Of a stretch of DNA of 64,000 bases, positions 44,563 through 56,705 are shown in pieces. Each line of letters starts with the position of its first letter. Within the stretch, counting starts at the first letter, position 1. Location: contig OZ020519.1 of assembly GCA_963971425.1 (NCBI GenBank), forward strand, positions 14,896,028-14,960,027. Reading direction: 5' to 3'. The DNA comes from Bryoerythrophyllum caledonicum (taxonomy: Eukaryota > Streptophyta > Bryopsida > Pottiales > Pottiaceae). The notes beneath the pieces are model-generated. The model saw only the letters and a program-made list of their open reading frames with translations. It ran no database searches and had not been told where the DNA came from. A program made the translations under genes and the position numbers.

Positions 44563-45560
44563 GAGAGTTTAACCCGTAAATTACTTTGACAATTTCACAC
44601 CAAAAACACTGGAAAACTCCTTGTTTTAGTGCATTAAGGAAGAAGGAAAAAACTCTTATTTCTTGGAAAACAACCGCAGGATCTCAATTATGACTTATGA
44701 AGTAACATACTCACAAACTTTATAAACTTTGACCACACGGATTGAAAGATATATAGTGTTTGAAGTAGCAAAGAGGGTTCATTTTCTTCCATGTGAGCAA
44801 TCGATCAACAGACTTCACTTGGTGTCCAATTTTTGCACTACACAAGGTCTAAATCCATTACCATTATGTTAAGCATGATATTAGTTCCTTGTACAACAAT
44901 TTTTAGAGGTAAAGAAGGGGTGTAGCATATTCAAAACAATTGTGCAGGGAGTAGAGGTTCAAAAATTGTCAATTCACATCATGTTGTTTTGTAAACTTAA
45001 TATGTTTTAGAATGAGAATCCGAATAGTCAATGACAAGGCTAACACCACATATTGCCATGGGGAAAATAAAAAGTAGAAAATATCTCTAAATTTTAGTTG
45101 GAAAGGAAGAAGATTTTTGGATACCTTGCCCAACAATGTGCCACAATGTGTGAAAATGGAGTAGTATGCTATTTTCACTAAAAACAAGAGATTTTTTTTG
45201 ACAACATGGAAGGAAATAATATTTGCTAGTATTGAAAATCTCACATTCTATAGTGTCCTAGTAAAAGTTTTTGGAGTTGCCCAACATGCCCACTCTCCCC
45301 ATCTAAACTTCAAAACACTATAATATTTTCATTGAATGTGGTAGGATAAGGGAAAATTGGACTTCCACAACGTTCAGTAAGGTCCATGTACAGTAAAAAT
45401 TTCAAAAAAGAATGTTGTAAATTGACACTGTAGGGACCTACCCGAACCTTCAATAGTCCCCCCAAGGGACTTTTGGTAATTTAGGGGTCAAACTTTCTGT
45501 GAGTCCCTCTGAACATGGCCAGGGAGAATTGACCCCTTCGCTCGTCCTTACCCGAGGTGG
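44563..45560. other. Intergenic region with repeat pieces, left flank of the MULE
   Basis: It contains the 'ctttcaatccgtgtggtcaaag' block in reverse near 44,735 and another hairpin of the 'ggacc' repeat family at 45,455-45,471. No gene seen. Confidence 0.5.
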
Positions 45561-45970
45561 GCCCCCGCCTTAATTGCATGGGTCACTACAGTCAATCCGG
45601 GTCACTACAGTCAATCCGGGTTCACGGTGTCAGGGCCCGGTTTTAGCCCTGACACCGCGAAGACCGACCCTTCTCCCCAAGCGCCTTTTCGCCTCCTTCC
45701 CACGATAACTGCCACTCTCGCCCTCAATTATTTCGCGCTGCCCGTCTCTCTTTTCGGCACTTCTCGCCGAAAAGTCCCTTCGCCCCCGCCTTCTCCGGAT
45801 CACCGAAGTCACCTTCTCGCCCCCGCCACGTGTACACCAGAATGACCCGCCCTTCTCGGCGGATGCCGGCGCGAAGTGTCATCCACATCGTTTCGTACTG
45901 CGCCGTCTTTCGCAGGATCTATTGTGCCGTATAGCACCTTGCCGGAAGGGGAGTGCTTGTCTCCGCGTGA

Positions 45971-48900
45971 ATGGAGTTCCTCGATCTCAATCTCCCCATC
46001 CAAGACAGGCCGAATGGGAATTCTGGCGAGACGGCGGCACCAACCGTTGCCGATAACGGGGCAGCAGGGAGGAAATGGAGGCGTCAAGGGAGAAAGAAAC
46101 CGGCTGGCGTGCGTGAGAAGGGGGTGGAGGACCTTGATGCCGCGTTCCGGGAAGGCCAGCATGCAGACTACCTGAAGAAACACGGTTACAAGGTTCTTCG
46201 GATGCGCGATTCATTACAGAACCCTCCTCCAGGGATTTTGACGTGGAAATGTCTTAGGTGGAACATGGAGGCCGAGAATGATACGAAGTTCGTAGACGAT
46301 CCGCAATCATCGAAGAGGAAGCAGTCCAAGCTTATCGCCTACATTCCCTGGGATAGGGTCTCGGATTTCGTGGAGGGTGAGCAGTCTGGCCGAAAGGATG
46401 TAGAGACTACCTTCGTCCGCGACAAGAACGACCCCACAAACGTCGGCGAGAAGACGCACTATCGGTGGAACTGCCACATCGAGTACCAGCGGTAAGTGAA
46501 TCACGACCTCTGATATCACATTCAATATACACGGTAGATCTGCTTATCGGCTGTGCCATTACATCTCTTCAGTACCGCACGTATCTCTGATGGTCAACGC
46601 CGATAAGCAGATGGCGTTGTCAATACGGTCCCGAAGACAACAGGGACAAGATCCAAGCTATCACGCCCAAAATGACACCAACGCCATCGAAATACAATCA
46701 CAAAGGGAAACAACTTACGTCCGGCGCTGGCCAGAAAGGCCCTCGTGCCACTGATGCGAAGGAGGGGGGCTCTATGAAAGTGGGCTGCCAATGTCGATTC
46801 TACGTAAAGAGGTACTATTTTCTACCATATATCGCCGAGATAGGGTACTTTTGCTCGGAACATGTCGACACACAGGGCCTCATCGTCCACGATAAGGACA
46901 ATGTGCAGAGGGGAAAGCTCCGCTTTCGGAAGTACATATCGGAGGAAGTAAGGCTTTGGGTTTGTAGGCAATTTGAAGAGCAAGTTCCGATGGCAGCTAT
47001 AATACAGAAGCACCAGAAGCTGGTACTGAAGGCACGGGATGAGGGCACTCTTACGCCTTCTCGGGATTGTTTCCTTAGCATGGAGGACATCTGCAACATA
47101 TGCGGAGACCGTGCGCAAGAACTATACAAGAAACACGACAACGACGCTGAGAGTGTGAGAATGTGGGTCCGAGAAAACCGAGGTACGGTTTTTTACTACC
47201 AAGACCCCGGCAGCAAGGTCGACGGAGTGCTGAATGCCGATAACGTACCCTTTGTAATTGGGATTCAAACCCCATTTCAGACGCACATGATGCTGAAATA
47301 CAGTCACGATAACATTATTGCTATAGACGGGACATTCGCAACGAACAACAAAAATGTACACATACCTTTACCGTGCTCCATGTAGGGTCCGTATAAAAAT
47401 TAGGAGCACTCACTCCCATACCGCTTAATTCCTTGCTTGCATGTCCAGTATCCGCTCTTCACGATGATGGTATTCGACGAGTGGAGAAACGGTGTTCCAG
47501 TGGCTTTCGTGATCACTGCGAAATCCAAACAAGCAGATCTAGTCCCTTGGATGCGCGCTCTGAACCAGAAGTTGGTGCAGATAAGGCCGGACTGGAGACC
47601 CACTGCCTTTGTACTTGACGACGCCGATAATGAGATCAACTCTCTTCGGTAAGCAATTTAGCATTCTTACGTTATCGGGTGACGGGCTTCAGCGAGTTGT
47701 ACTTATCGGCGTGTCGGGTTATCGCAGGGAGGTTTGGCCGCACTCGCATCTATTTCTATGTCTCTGGCATGTTCGTCGAGCGTGGCAGAAGAATGCATGT
47801 GCTAAGTTGAAAGACATGGAGACGAGGGCCGGAGCTTTGCGAATTGTGGGCTCACTTATGTACGTATCAGAGACACCTAGTGACTTCCAAGATCCTTCGG
47901 CGAGAGCTCCCAGCGATAAGGTGTGGAATTTGGTAGAGTGGGTGCGGCACGTTTACGGCGAAGCTAAGGCTCTCTTGCCAGACGCTGATGCATACTGGAA
48001 GTACTTCGACAAGGAATGGCTCCCGAAAATCAAAATGTGGGTTGTGGGAGACCGGAAAATCCCCCATGCTGGCCAGGACACCACTGCAGCGATCGAATCA
48101 TACCATTCTAACATGAAAGCAGTGCTCCGGCAATCCAAAAGGAAGCTTATCGGCCGAAGGATGGACTGGCTTATTTATGAGCTCACTGGAAATGTCATCG
48201 AGAAGTATGATTACAGTCACTGGTGTAAGCTAAACGGTTTTGTAAAGAACAAGAGGCAGCGGCAGATCATGGTCAATGCAATCAACCAAGCAAACATAAT
48301 GTGGTCACCTTGCCCGAGTGGTCGGGAGGTCCTGCATACGTTAAATCCTCGAATAGGAGACACATTACGTATGCGGTATACAATCCATGCACCGTATGGG
48401 CCGTCTGCCAATGTGTTCATTCCCAGAAAGGTAACATCTGTAAGCACCAGGTTAAGGTCCTGAAAATGACAAGACCTGACCTGGCGGAGGGCAAAATTGC
48501 TAGATATCTGGGCTCCCTTCGCGGCACAATCCAAGGAGGAATGACGAATCTTCTCCGCCAAGACAATGGTCGACACCCGAATACCGAGGGCTTCCCCGAT
48601 AATGATGTTCCCTCCGATACCGAAGCCGGAGATGTAACCCCAGTGACTTCCAACCTTCGAGAATTAGAGGAGACATGGGTATGTGACTTTGATCGTATGC
48701 ATCAGCTTGTCCTGAAGCTACTCGAGAAGGCTTATCGCCAACCGTTGCTAGCAAGACACTTGGATGCAGCTTTGCGCAACACCGACGCCACCCTCTCAAG
48801 GTTGGAGGCTGAAATCGAAGCCGGAATGCTTCATCCACTCCAGGATGTAGCTGCACCGCTCCCCACAAATGAGGACGGTCTTGGAATGAGGCTCCGAAGG

Positions 48901-48981
48901 TTGCATGACTTCCTGGATTCCAGAGGTTTTCGGGTGAGGTCCGTTCCACCTAGCGAAAGACTAACTCAAGAAACGACTTAG
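45971..48981 (+). CDS. MULE transposase with DDE core and SWIM zinc finger (4 exons)
   Basis: Exons by GT-AG signals: 45971-46491, 46611-47355, 47449-47648, 47728-48981. Domains in order: a FAR1/MULE-type N-terminal region (VGCQCRFYVKR ... FCSEHVDTQG), the catalytic core with D in AIDGTFATNNKN, YPLFTMMVFDEWRNGVPVAF, D in FVLDDADNEINSL, LCLWHVRRAW, E in AIESYHSNMK, and a SWIM finger (VCQC ... ICKH). Exon joins restore the family pattern exactly (for example NNKN/YPLF and NSL/REVW). Within the last exon the frame changes once between about 48,300 and 48,370 with no plausible intron, so this copy probably carries a frameshift. The enzyme would bind the element ends and cut and join DNA in the nucleus. 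Introns 1 and 3 contain two and three TTATCG motifs. Confidence 0.8.
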
Positions 48982-49358
48982 GTTATCGGCACCGATGTGG
49001 ATGAGTATAAAGGGCAGAGGATTTCAGCTACAAACCTGCACCAATAACCATTAGTAATCTTATCGGTAGAATACTGCCGATAAGATGCTCTTAGATTAAG
49101 TTCCATGCATCGGCTGAAATTTCCACTGAAGTGATATTTCTTTAGTTTGAAAGTTAAAACTCAACATTCAATATAATCGGCAAAGACTGGATTTTAAGTT
49201 CCGCTTACAAGCCTCTGCAAGGGGGTCCCAAAATCCGTTTATGTACGCTATCGAAAAAATTGTCATTTACAATGAATGAAATGTACAACATCGGCATCCT
49301 ATTAATCTGTATAAATTCCTGGAGTCTATCGACTATGTACAACACCCCCCCTTATCGC
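48982..49358. terminator. Convergent 3' region of the two MULE genes, with a TTATCGG hairpin
   Basis: No gene. At 49,057-49,086 a 13-bp stem with one wobble pair (ATCTTATCGGTAG, loop AATA, CTGCCGATAAGAT) places two copies of the element motif in inverted orientation between the converging genes. A role in transcript ending is speculation. Confidence 0.4.
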
Positions 49359-52300
49359 CTACTTCTTTGTCTTGGTGGTGCCCTTCGGTTTTCTCGTTTT
49401 TTTCGGGCTTTTCGGCGCGGTTGACTTCTTCCGCCTTCCTCGAGTCACTGGTGGGTTTGTGAGCACGTTGAAGCCCTGAAGATCACGATCCCCCACTGTC
49501 TCCGAAATACCAAGAACTGGGACTTCCTTCTTCTTCACCGTCTCTGTACCGGCTTCCACGAAAACTACGTCCGGACTTCCGCTTCCGAACTCCACCGTAT
49601 CCTGACCACATAGATTAAGGGCATCGTGGAACGGAAGCGGTGCGACAATCTCCGTATACAGCGCTTGCATGAACCATCGGTACGCCTTCTTCCCGTCCCA
49701 CTCCAGATATTTGGTCTCCGTCACGGTCTTCTCCTCCGCCTCTTTGCGCCCACCACGTGCGATCAGGTACTGCCAGAAATCCAAGCCTGCCATGAAACCA
49801 CACTCCCAGCTTTCTTTCTGACTAGGCAAAGGCAACCTTATCGGCGATCGACTCTGCCATTCAGTCCAACTCCGAGATCCGATCCTCACGCCCTTCGTGG
49901 TTGCCCATCCCATGTGCACAAGGAAGATGAAGTTGTTCACTTCCCGACCCTTGTGCATGCCTTTCGCTGGGTCCAGGTGATACATTCGCCTTTGCTCCAC
50001 GACGAATACGCTCCAGTGACCCTTATCGTGGTAAGGGACGATAAGGGTATTCGGCGTCTTGGTGGTGCTACGGAACGAGCGGCTGAGAAAGCTCACGATG
50101 TCATCCCAACCCTTCGCTTCATCCGCCAGATAGCACTACAAAGTCGCCGATAACCAGTTGTGCGTGTGATGATACTGGATTCGAACATGCTCCTTCGCAC
50201 GGTAGACGACATGCCTAAGGATGAAATCCAGAAATGTGCCTTCCATTTCCCGCTTGTCCTTTAGCACGCAATGCCAGTCCTGTAGTGCGAGCGAGACATC
50301 CACGGCTTGCCGAAGGTCTGGACCGAAAAACCTCATACCTCCAGTCAGGTCCTTCGGGTGAGTAAAACGAGGCCTGCAATTCAGAAGAGAGCGGACGTTA
50401 GACAACAAGTGATGATAAAGAGTAGGTGTCAGAGAACACGATAACATAGACGACGACACTCACCGCCGCATTAGGACCTCTACAATAATGTCGAGGTTCT
50501 TCTCTATCATGGATGCGTCATACTCCTCGGCTTCGTAGCAGAGCGAGGGCTCTTTCTCCCAGGACATACAGTCTGACGTACATACTCCGCGGTTCTCCTT
50601 CGACATGCACGTATACGCCGCCATCTGTCCTTCCCTTCTGTTCATAACACGCTCTTCGAGTCCAGGATAAACCCAAATACTAGACATCCCAGATTCCTGT
50701 GCTTCCTTGATAAAGCGCAATGCCAGTCTGATCTCCTCGGGGTCCATCTCCTTTGGAGTAGGGTTATCGGGCTCTTGCGAAGGAGGAGCCTGAACGGGTC
50801 CTAGCGGAGGAGCAGGCATATCGAGCTCTGGCGAAGGAGCAGGCTTATCGGGCTCAGATACTAGAACAGGGCTATCAGGATCTGGCACTGAAGCAGGCTC
50901 AACAGGTTCTGGCGGACTGGCATGGTTTTGGGGCTCTGGCGGGGTAGCAGGGTTCTTGGGCTCTGGCGGGCTAGCAGGGTTCTCGGGCTCTGGCGGAGGA
51001 GCAGGGTTATCGGGCCCTGGCAGAGAAGCGTAATCGGAGTCCGGAGAGGGAGCCTTCCCTGGGATTGGATGACTTTCGAAGGGTGTCACGGAAGGCGCCT
51101 CGGGAACCACCGGGGGACTATCAGTAGAGTCCAGGTTTTCAATACCTTGACTCGACAGAGGGAACGATAGACGGTGGGGTTTAATGCCGGGTTCCGTCTC
51201 CCCCGTACCCCCAAACACAACATGCTGAAGAGGGGTGTCGAATTGAGATAGCCCCATCAGCGACTGTGAAGACTCCGGAAAGCCGAGGGTAGGGTCATTC
51301 AAAGCTTGTGTCCACGAAAACTCCATGGGAGATGGGTTATCGGCGGGACGGCCCGGTGACTTCACCGTTGTAGAAGCGGGCTCTTCCTGGACGCTATCGG
51401 GAACACCTCCCTGACGTATTTCGTCGCTAGGCCCCTCTTGTGCTTCCTTCGTAACTTCGTCCATACACTTGTCGGGGAATCCTTCGTCTTCGTTACTCCC
51501 TGGGAACCGATTCTGGACGCGGAATTCGTTCGAGGTTCCTTCGTCCATGTGAAGGAGGGTGGCTGCACCCTCGAGGTCCCTTGTTCGGGTAGACGTCTTC
51601 CGCCGAATTTCGTCATGTGAAGTCACTGGATGCCCTTCTCGCCGATCCCACTCTCTTTTTACCAGACGCGACACGGCGTTCTTGCAATCTGCCTCTGCAA
51701 GATCCCTTTCGCGTGCCCCGGTAGGATCTACAGTGCCTGCAAAAGCCTTATCGTTAGTCACAGGAAAATAACGGAGATACCAAGAATGAGGAAGAAAACA
51801 GTTAGATGAATGACGGGGTTATCGGATAAATCTTACGTGGAACGTAGCCGGCATACATGAAGTCCAGATCCTCCCTTGCCAAGCAGTTCTCGTCCAGGGT
51901 ATCCCAGTGTTCGTAGGTACCCTTATCAGCAGCACACCACTGTCGAACGAAATCCTTTGGATGACTCCTTGCCGTGTCCACGACAGTGCGAGCATGGACC
52001 ATTTCGATGAAGCGCAACACAGAATCTTGCCCGCCGTTCTTATTATCGCGGAGCCGCGAGAACGCCGCCGAGAACGGGAGGTGCATATCGGATGCGTCCC
52101 TTCCGAAGAGGAAGGGACTCAGGACTTCGTACATTTGAGACGGCCCATCCCAATTTTCCACTGGGGCGTCCAAGTACAATTCAATGCTGGCAGGCCCGGG
52201 GATTACGCTAGGGTTGCACATATTCCGGCCCCTGAAAAACAACGGAGTCAAGTAAACCGATAAGGGACGATAAGAGACGATAAGAGACGATAAGGGACGA

Positions 52301-54393
52301 TAAGGGACGATAAGAGACGATAAGGGACTATGAAAGACGATAAGGGGCGAGAAGACACGATAAGGGACAAGTTTGTGGCGAGAAGGAAAAACTTACACCG
52401 GCGAGAACCCGTTGCAAACGAAGTAACACTTCAACAGCTTAGCTGGAGCCGGAGACGGGGCAATGTCGATTCTGATAGAAATTAGACGGTGCACGACATC
52501 TCGAGCCTCGTCAATGTTGTGCGTCCATGGCAGTGGGGGCAGCAATGGTCGAAGAATCTTGTTCATCGCGCAATACCCGAAGAGATTGTTGAAGTCCCAT
52601 CGAATAGAATCTGTTTCCACCGCCCTATTGGCATCAAATCTACTCATCTCCATCGTGACTAACTTCTCCCTGCACCGCTTTTGTTTGTCGTTTTTGGCCT
52701 GCAAAGCCGCTTCTAACTTGACGCACTCCAACATATGCGTCATGTATGCCGACGTTCCTCTCGATGCCTCTGTCCAGACCTCTTTCGTTGTACTGTAATC
52801 CGGATTCTTTGCCAGATTGCAAAGGCTTGACAACTGTTGAAGCGAAACAGGGTTATCGTCGAAGCCGACCCCTTCGGAAATGCAGGCACCGAGAGCCTGG
52901 TGGAACCTCCCCTGGCTGCCTCCAGACTCCACCAAGGACAAGACGTACTTCAACAGCTCATCTTCGGAATGTAAACTTCCCATCGTGATACTGTCGAGCA
53001 GACCATGCTTGAGGAGTAGATATAGCGGCGTTATCGGTACCTTCCTCTCGGGGGTGGGCACCAATTTCAATGGGAAAAGGCGCGCAGCGTCCTCCTGTAC
53101 TTGCCGAAACATCTCGGCCCTCTCCGACTCCAAAGCTTGCTCCCTGCTACCTTTCGCCGGGAGAATGAGGCGCTTATCGGGATTCGCACCATCATTAGAG
53201 CCTAACCGAAGTATACTGGCCAATGTCAGCGGCGGTCGCTGTTCCTTCTGGGCCGAGGATTGGGGGGATTTGTGCAAGGTTATCGGCGTTCCTTCGTCAG
53301 AGTAGGAGGGTCTCTCGGCATTACTCGTCTCTCTGAACCGCTGTTGCACCGGTGGGGATCGATGCCTTCTCGCCATCTCGGTCTCTTCCACAGACATTTC
53401 CGTAAGCCTTTTCGCCGTTGCTGGGGGCCGGAATGCCTTCTTCGAGGACTCTTCAAATCTCGCCTTCTTCGTGGCCTCTTCAGCTTGTGCCACCTTCTTC
53501 GGTACATTCTACTTCGCAAGCTCCGCCTTCCGGAGGACGATGGAGGAATTCCTCTTGGGCGCCGGCGCGAGTGCGGACTTCCGGACTTTCGACATCGGGT
53601 TCTCGGCACCGGAATTCCTAGAGGCATCATCCCCGGACGGAAGAGCGCCCTTCTCGCCGTGCACAGTCAGAGTCCGTGCGTTATCGGCCTCATGATCTGT
53701 GCTGTGATCTCCTCCCGACTCTGCCGAGGAAGAAGTATCGTCACTTGACATAGCTTTCGGGGGCGGAGGTCTTTTCCGAGAAGCCGCCGCGGTACGCTTC
53801 TGCGGAGGGCCCTCCTCTGACAGCTTCTTCCCGCGCTTAATTCGACGTCGACTGTTCGGTTCCTCCTCATTATCGGCACCCTTCCGAGGCCTCCTCTTCG
53901 TGGCTATCGGCTCTATGGTACCGAATACCTGAATTGCATCTTCAGCCGACTGGCAATCCCGAAGTCGTGCCACAAAGTTCGCCACATCCCTGACGCCCAA
54001 ATTGGGATACGACGGCATCTTCACGCCCTCCTTCCCCTTCCCTTCGCACAATGCATGGTTCCGGTGGAGGTTGAAGCTGTGCTTCTGGTGCGTCGTGTTG
54101 CAATGAATGCACAGTATCTGCTTGGGGCCGGTTTGTCCAGGCGGTACGATGGGCAAGTCTGGTCCATGCAGCTCCAGAATAAGGTCCCTCGCCTCCATCA
54201 CCTCCCAGCTATCGCGCCAAATGTGGTCGTTCTCAATGACGAATAGCTGCTCGATCCTCCCCGTTTCCTTGTTGTAGGTGGGCGGAATCCCTTTCCTGTT
54301 CTCCACCGGGATCTCATCAAACAGTGGCTTGCAGAAACACACCGGCCGCTTCGGCATTTTTACGGTCCTGCGAGGAAGGACATTGCCGAACAT
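49359..54393 (-). pseudogene. MULE accessory gene: zinc finger, Pro-rich repeats and Ulp1/C48-type protease
   Basis: Exon blocks on the minus strand: 54393-52397, 52231-51837, 51736-50464, 50373-49359. The N-terminal part has a zinc-finger-like CIHC ... H ... H ... C cluster (about residues 95-120), then a basic Lys/Arg/Ser-rich region. The middle carries repeats such as PEPENPASPPEP. The C-terminal part is a Ulp1-like cysteine protease: GHWSVFVV (His), HLDPAKG (Asp), KESWECGF (Cys). Such proteases cleave SUMO-like modifiers, and in plant MULEs they appear as fusions or second genes. In-frame TAG codons at 53,506-53,508 and 50,136-50,138 interrupt otherwise continuous text, so this copy is probably dead unless read through. 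By analogy with VANDAL accessory proteins it is a candidate binder of the TTATCGG motif; that is inference. The start may be the ATG at 54,357. Confidence 0.7.
52257..52396 (-). repeat. Intronic tandem array of a 10-bp unit carrying the TTATCG motif
   Basis: Within intron 1 of the accessory gene about eleven head-to-tail units of CTTATCGTCC (plus strand GGACGATAAG) are present, nine keeping CGATAAG. The array fills most of the 165-base intron between donor and acceptor. It is the densest cluster of the motif that is dispersed through the element. Confidence 0.9.
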
Positions 54394-54435
54394 GAAACCT
54401 TATCGCAAGAAACGATTATCGGGAACCCTAAAACT

Positions 54436-56685
54436 CTTAAACCCTAAACCTGGACGCTTTGCAAAATTTTCTACACCTTCACACAGCTTACTTTCCAACG
54501 CCCTGTAGTCAGATAAATAGGCAGAATTTTCCGTTTGGTAGAAATTAGGGCTAAAATGCATGTATTTACCAATAGGATCAGTTTTGTGATGTAAATAGAT
54601 TCTATTAGTAATATCTTTCCCAATTGGTGCGTTAGTAAGAGCAGATCCCGGTAGGTGAGTGAAAGAACATGGTTGAAAAGGCACATCTGATGGGAGAGGT
54701 ACAAGGGTTAGGAAGAAACCGATTGAGTTTTAGTTTTTCCAAGCCTGCAGTGCTGGAGCTCCTTCCTGGTGATAGGAAGTTTTGTTGAGTTGGTGCTCTG
54801 GAGATCAGTTTGGTGTTGTGTTGCTGGTTGAGAAACTTGTTGAAACTTGTGATTACCCATTGGAGAAAACCTGTAAATATTAATATGATAAGTATATTTT
54901 GGAAATTGTGAACTTTGTGTGACTGTGTTTGTAATTTGTGTTTGCCAATTGTATGTATATCAATTGGAGAAACAGTGATGCTCAATTGAGTGAATGCTGC
55001 AGTAAATGGGATATGATGTGAGTGGAACAATATATGTTACCAATTTTGTGTAGTTGAAAACAGTGACAAGTACTTGAGAGATTGATTAATTTTCTTTATT
55101 GGAGAATCAGAAAGTTGTGTACTTGTGTGCATGTTGTGGAGGTTGAGAAACCATTGATGTAATTGATGTGATGGATGGTGAAAGTTGTGTATTACCAATG
55201 TGGTGGTAAGGTGACTAATTGGGAATTGTGACTATTGTGATTAAAGTGCAAATTGGAGGACTGTGGTGATTGTATGTGTGGACATTACCCATGGGAAATT
55301 GTGACCCATCAGGGAGAGACTGATTTGGGAAAAGAGCATAATCGGACTTGATAATTTTGGTTGTGGGTAGAACCCTTTTATAATCTGTGATGGAGAATTT
55401 ACCAATTGGTGGTTGAGTTAACGTATGAACGCATGGAGTTAATCCCCATTGGTGAGAGTAATTGAGCTTTGAGTTCTGAACCGATTGGAGTAAAGTACTG
55501 AAAATCGAATTTTACCAATTGGGAGTTCAAATCAGGAGTTGATTGGAGTGGAAATACCCATGGGAGAGAAATCAAACCTGCGTTTGATCAAAAGAATAGA
55601 AAATAAGAAAAATAATAAAAATGAATAAATAGAAAAATAAAATATAAAAATGAGTGAAGATCAAAGAATGAAAAGAGATTGAAATAGAAAAGAATAATGG
55701 AAATAAGAATTCAAATTATTGATGTTTGATTACCAATGGTAATGTGAGACGATTGTATTGAATGAAGAAGATTTGGAACCAATTGGAATTAAAGAACCAG
55801 CATGGATGCATGCCATGATCTGGATGCCAATTGGTGATGTATGCTGTCTGTGAGTTAATAACCATGGGAATCTGTATTACCCATTGGAAGAAGAAGTGAT
55901 CCAGAAAATAAACCGATTGGAGCGTGAGCAGACCCGTGTCTGTTAATAGAAAATTATAAATAAATAAAAACTAAGGTGATCATGGAATAAGATATGTCAT
56001 TGAAATCAATTGGAGAATATTAATAAATTACAAACCATTTGAAGAACTGAGAAAGGAGTGTCATTGTAGAATGAAATAGTAAATACCATGAGGAAGTAAT
56101 GCCGAGAGATTTAGTTGGAGATTATGCCAGGTGTGAGATTAACCCATAGGGAGTTGATTGATAAATTGCGGAATTTGTTAAGCCAGAAGTACGGTAGAAC
56201 ACACTATTTGGGAAGACAAATCCATATAGTGGATTTGGAGACAAAGCGGAGAATTTGTGAAGAAATTCACATATTGTTGAGGACCAACAAAAATACTCCA
56301 ATCGGTGTTGTGTTAAGAGAGGAAGATTATCAATGGCTGATTAAGTTTGAGCCCGAGTATACTTGGACGGGAATTATACGGGAACCCGATAGTGTTGAAG
56401 CTGCTATGTATTGGCAGCTTGGTGAATATTATGAGAATGACGAACTCAATTTGGAGCTGGAGGAGCTATCAATTATTGAAGACTAATTGCTTGGTGGTTA
56501 GTTGATTGTAGTTTTTGTATATACTATGATGTTATAGATAAGGCCATTAATCTATGGGAAATATAAAACGGGAATTAAAAGACTAAATTGTGACATCCTA
56601 AAGTATTTAAGAATTCCCTACTTCCTCGAGAACGAATCTATACAGTGGGTTGTAAAAAGCCAATCGTAAAAATACTTATTCTACA
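54436..56685 (+). mobile_element. 5' LTR region of the Ty3-type element (left border unresolved)
   Basis: The sequence right before the PBS ends in ...CTACA (56,685), as expected for an LTR end. Leftward, CCAATTGG-type motifs become dense from about 54,620. The left LTR border was not found: the visible start of the 3' LTR (63,773 onward) has no clear match here, so the 5' LTR may be diverged, rearranged, or joined to MULE sequence near 54,440-54,560. Telo-box-like AAACCCTAA lies at about 54,439. Confidence 0.5.
56115..56486 (+). CDS. Small unassigned ORF inside the Ty3 5' LTR/leader (123 codons)
   Basis: An open frame of 123 codons lies upstream of the PBS, so within the LTR. It has normal-looking amino-acid composition (charged, with helices such as HRELIDKLRNLLSQKYG and an acidic C-terminus) and no recognised domain. 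Extra ORFs are known in some large plant Ty3 elements, but usually between LTR and gag or after pol. Function unknown; it could be chance. Confidence 0.4.
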   Translation: MEIMPGVRLTHRELIDKLRNLLSQKYGRTHYLGRQIHIVDLETKRRICEEIHILLRTNKNTPIGVVLREEDYQWLIKFEPEYTWTGIIREPDSVEAAMYWQLGEYYENDELNLELEELSIIED

Positions 56686-56687
56686 TT

Positions 56688-56705
56688 TGGCGCCGCTGCC
56701 GGGGA
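56688..56705 (+). other. Primer-binding site of the Ty3-type element
   Basis: TGGCGCCGCTGCCGGGGA, two bases after the LTR end. This PBS type is typical of plant Tat/Athila-group Ty3 elements and differs from the initiator-Met PBS of most chromoviruses. Confidence 0.85.

Larger units (their letters stand above)
45561..54435. mobile_element. Mutator-like DNA transposon (MULE) with transposase and Ulp1-protease genes, convergent
   Basis: The element holds a mudrA-like transposase gene (plus, 45,971-48,981) and an accessory gene (minus, 54,393-49,359). Its extent is judged from the genes, the GC shift and the TTATCGG motif. Long terminal inverted repeats were looked for and not found, so it may be a non-TIR MULE or have lost an end. 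Near the left border are two direct copies of GGGTCACTACAGTCAATCC (45,580-45,618) and a perfect 12-bp hairpin (45,625-45,657). TTATCGG/CCGATAA occurs about 25 times. MULEs with Ulp1-like proteases are known in plants. One frame change and two in-frame stops suggest a recently inactivated copy. Confidence 0.75.

Noticed and set aside
44735-44760. Regulatory element conserved between 3213, 20,530 and 44,740
   Set aside because: The shared 'ctttcaatccgt' block is better explained as part of the dispersed repeat family than as a regulatory site.
55570-55720. Match to the start of the 3' LTR of the Ty3 element
   Set aside because: The resemblance is only shared A-richness; the block order differs.
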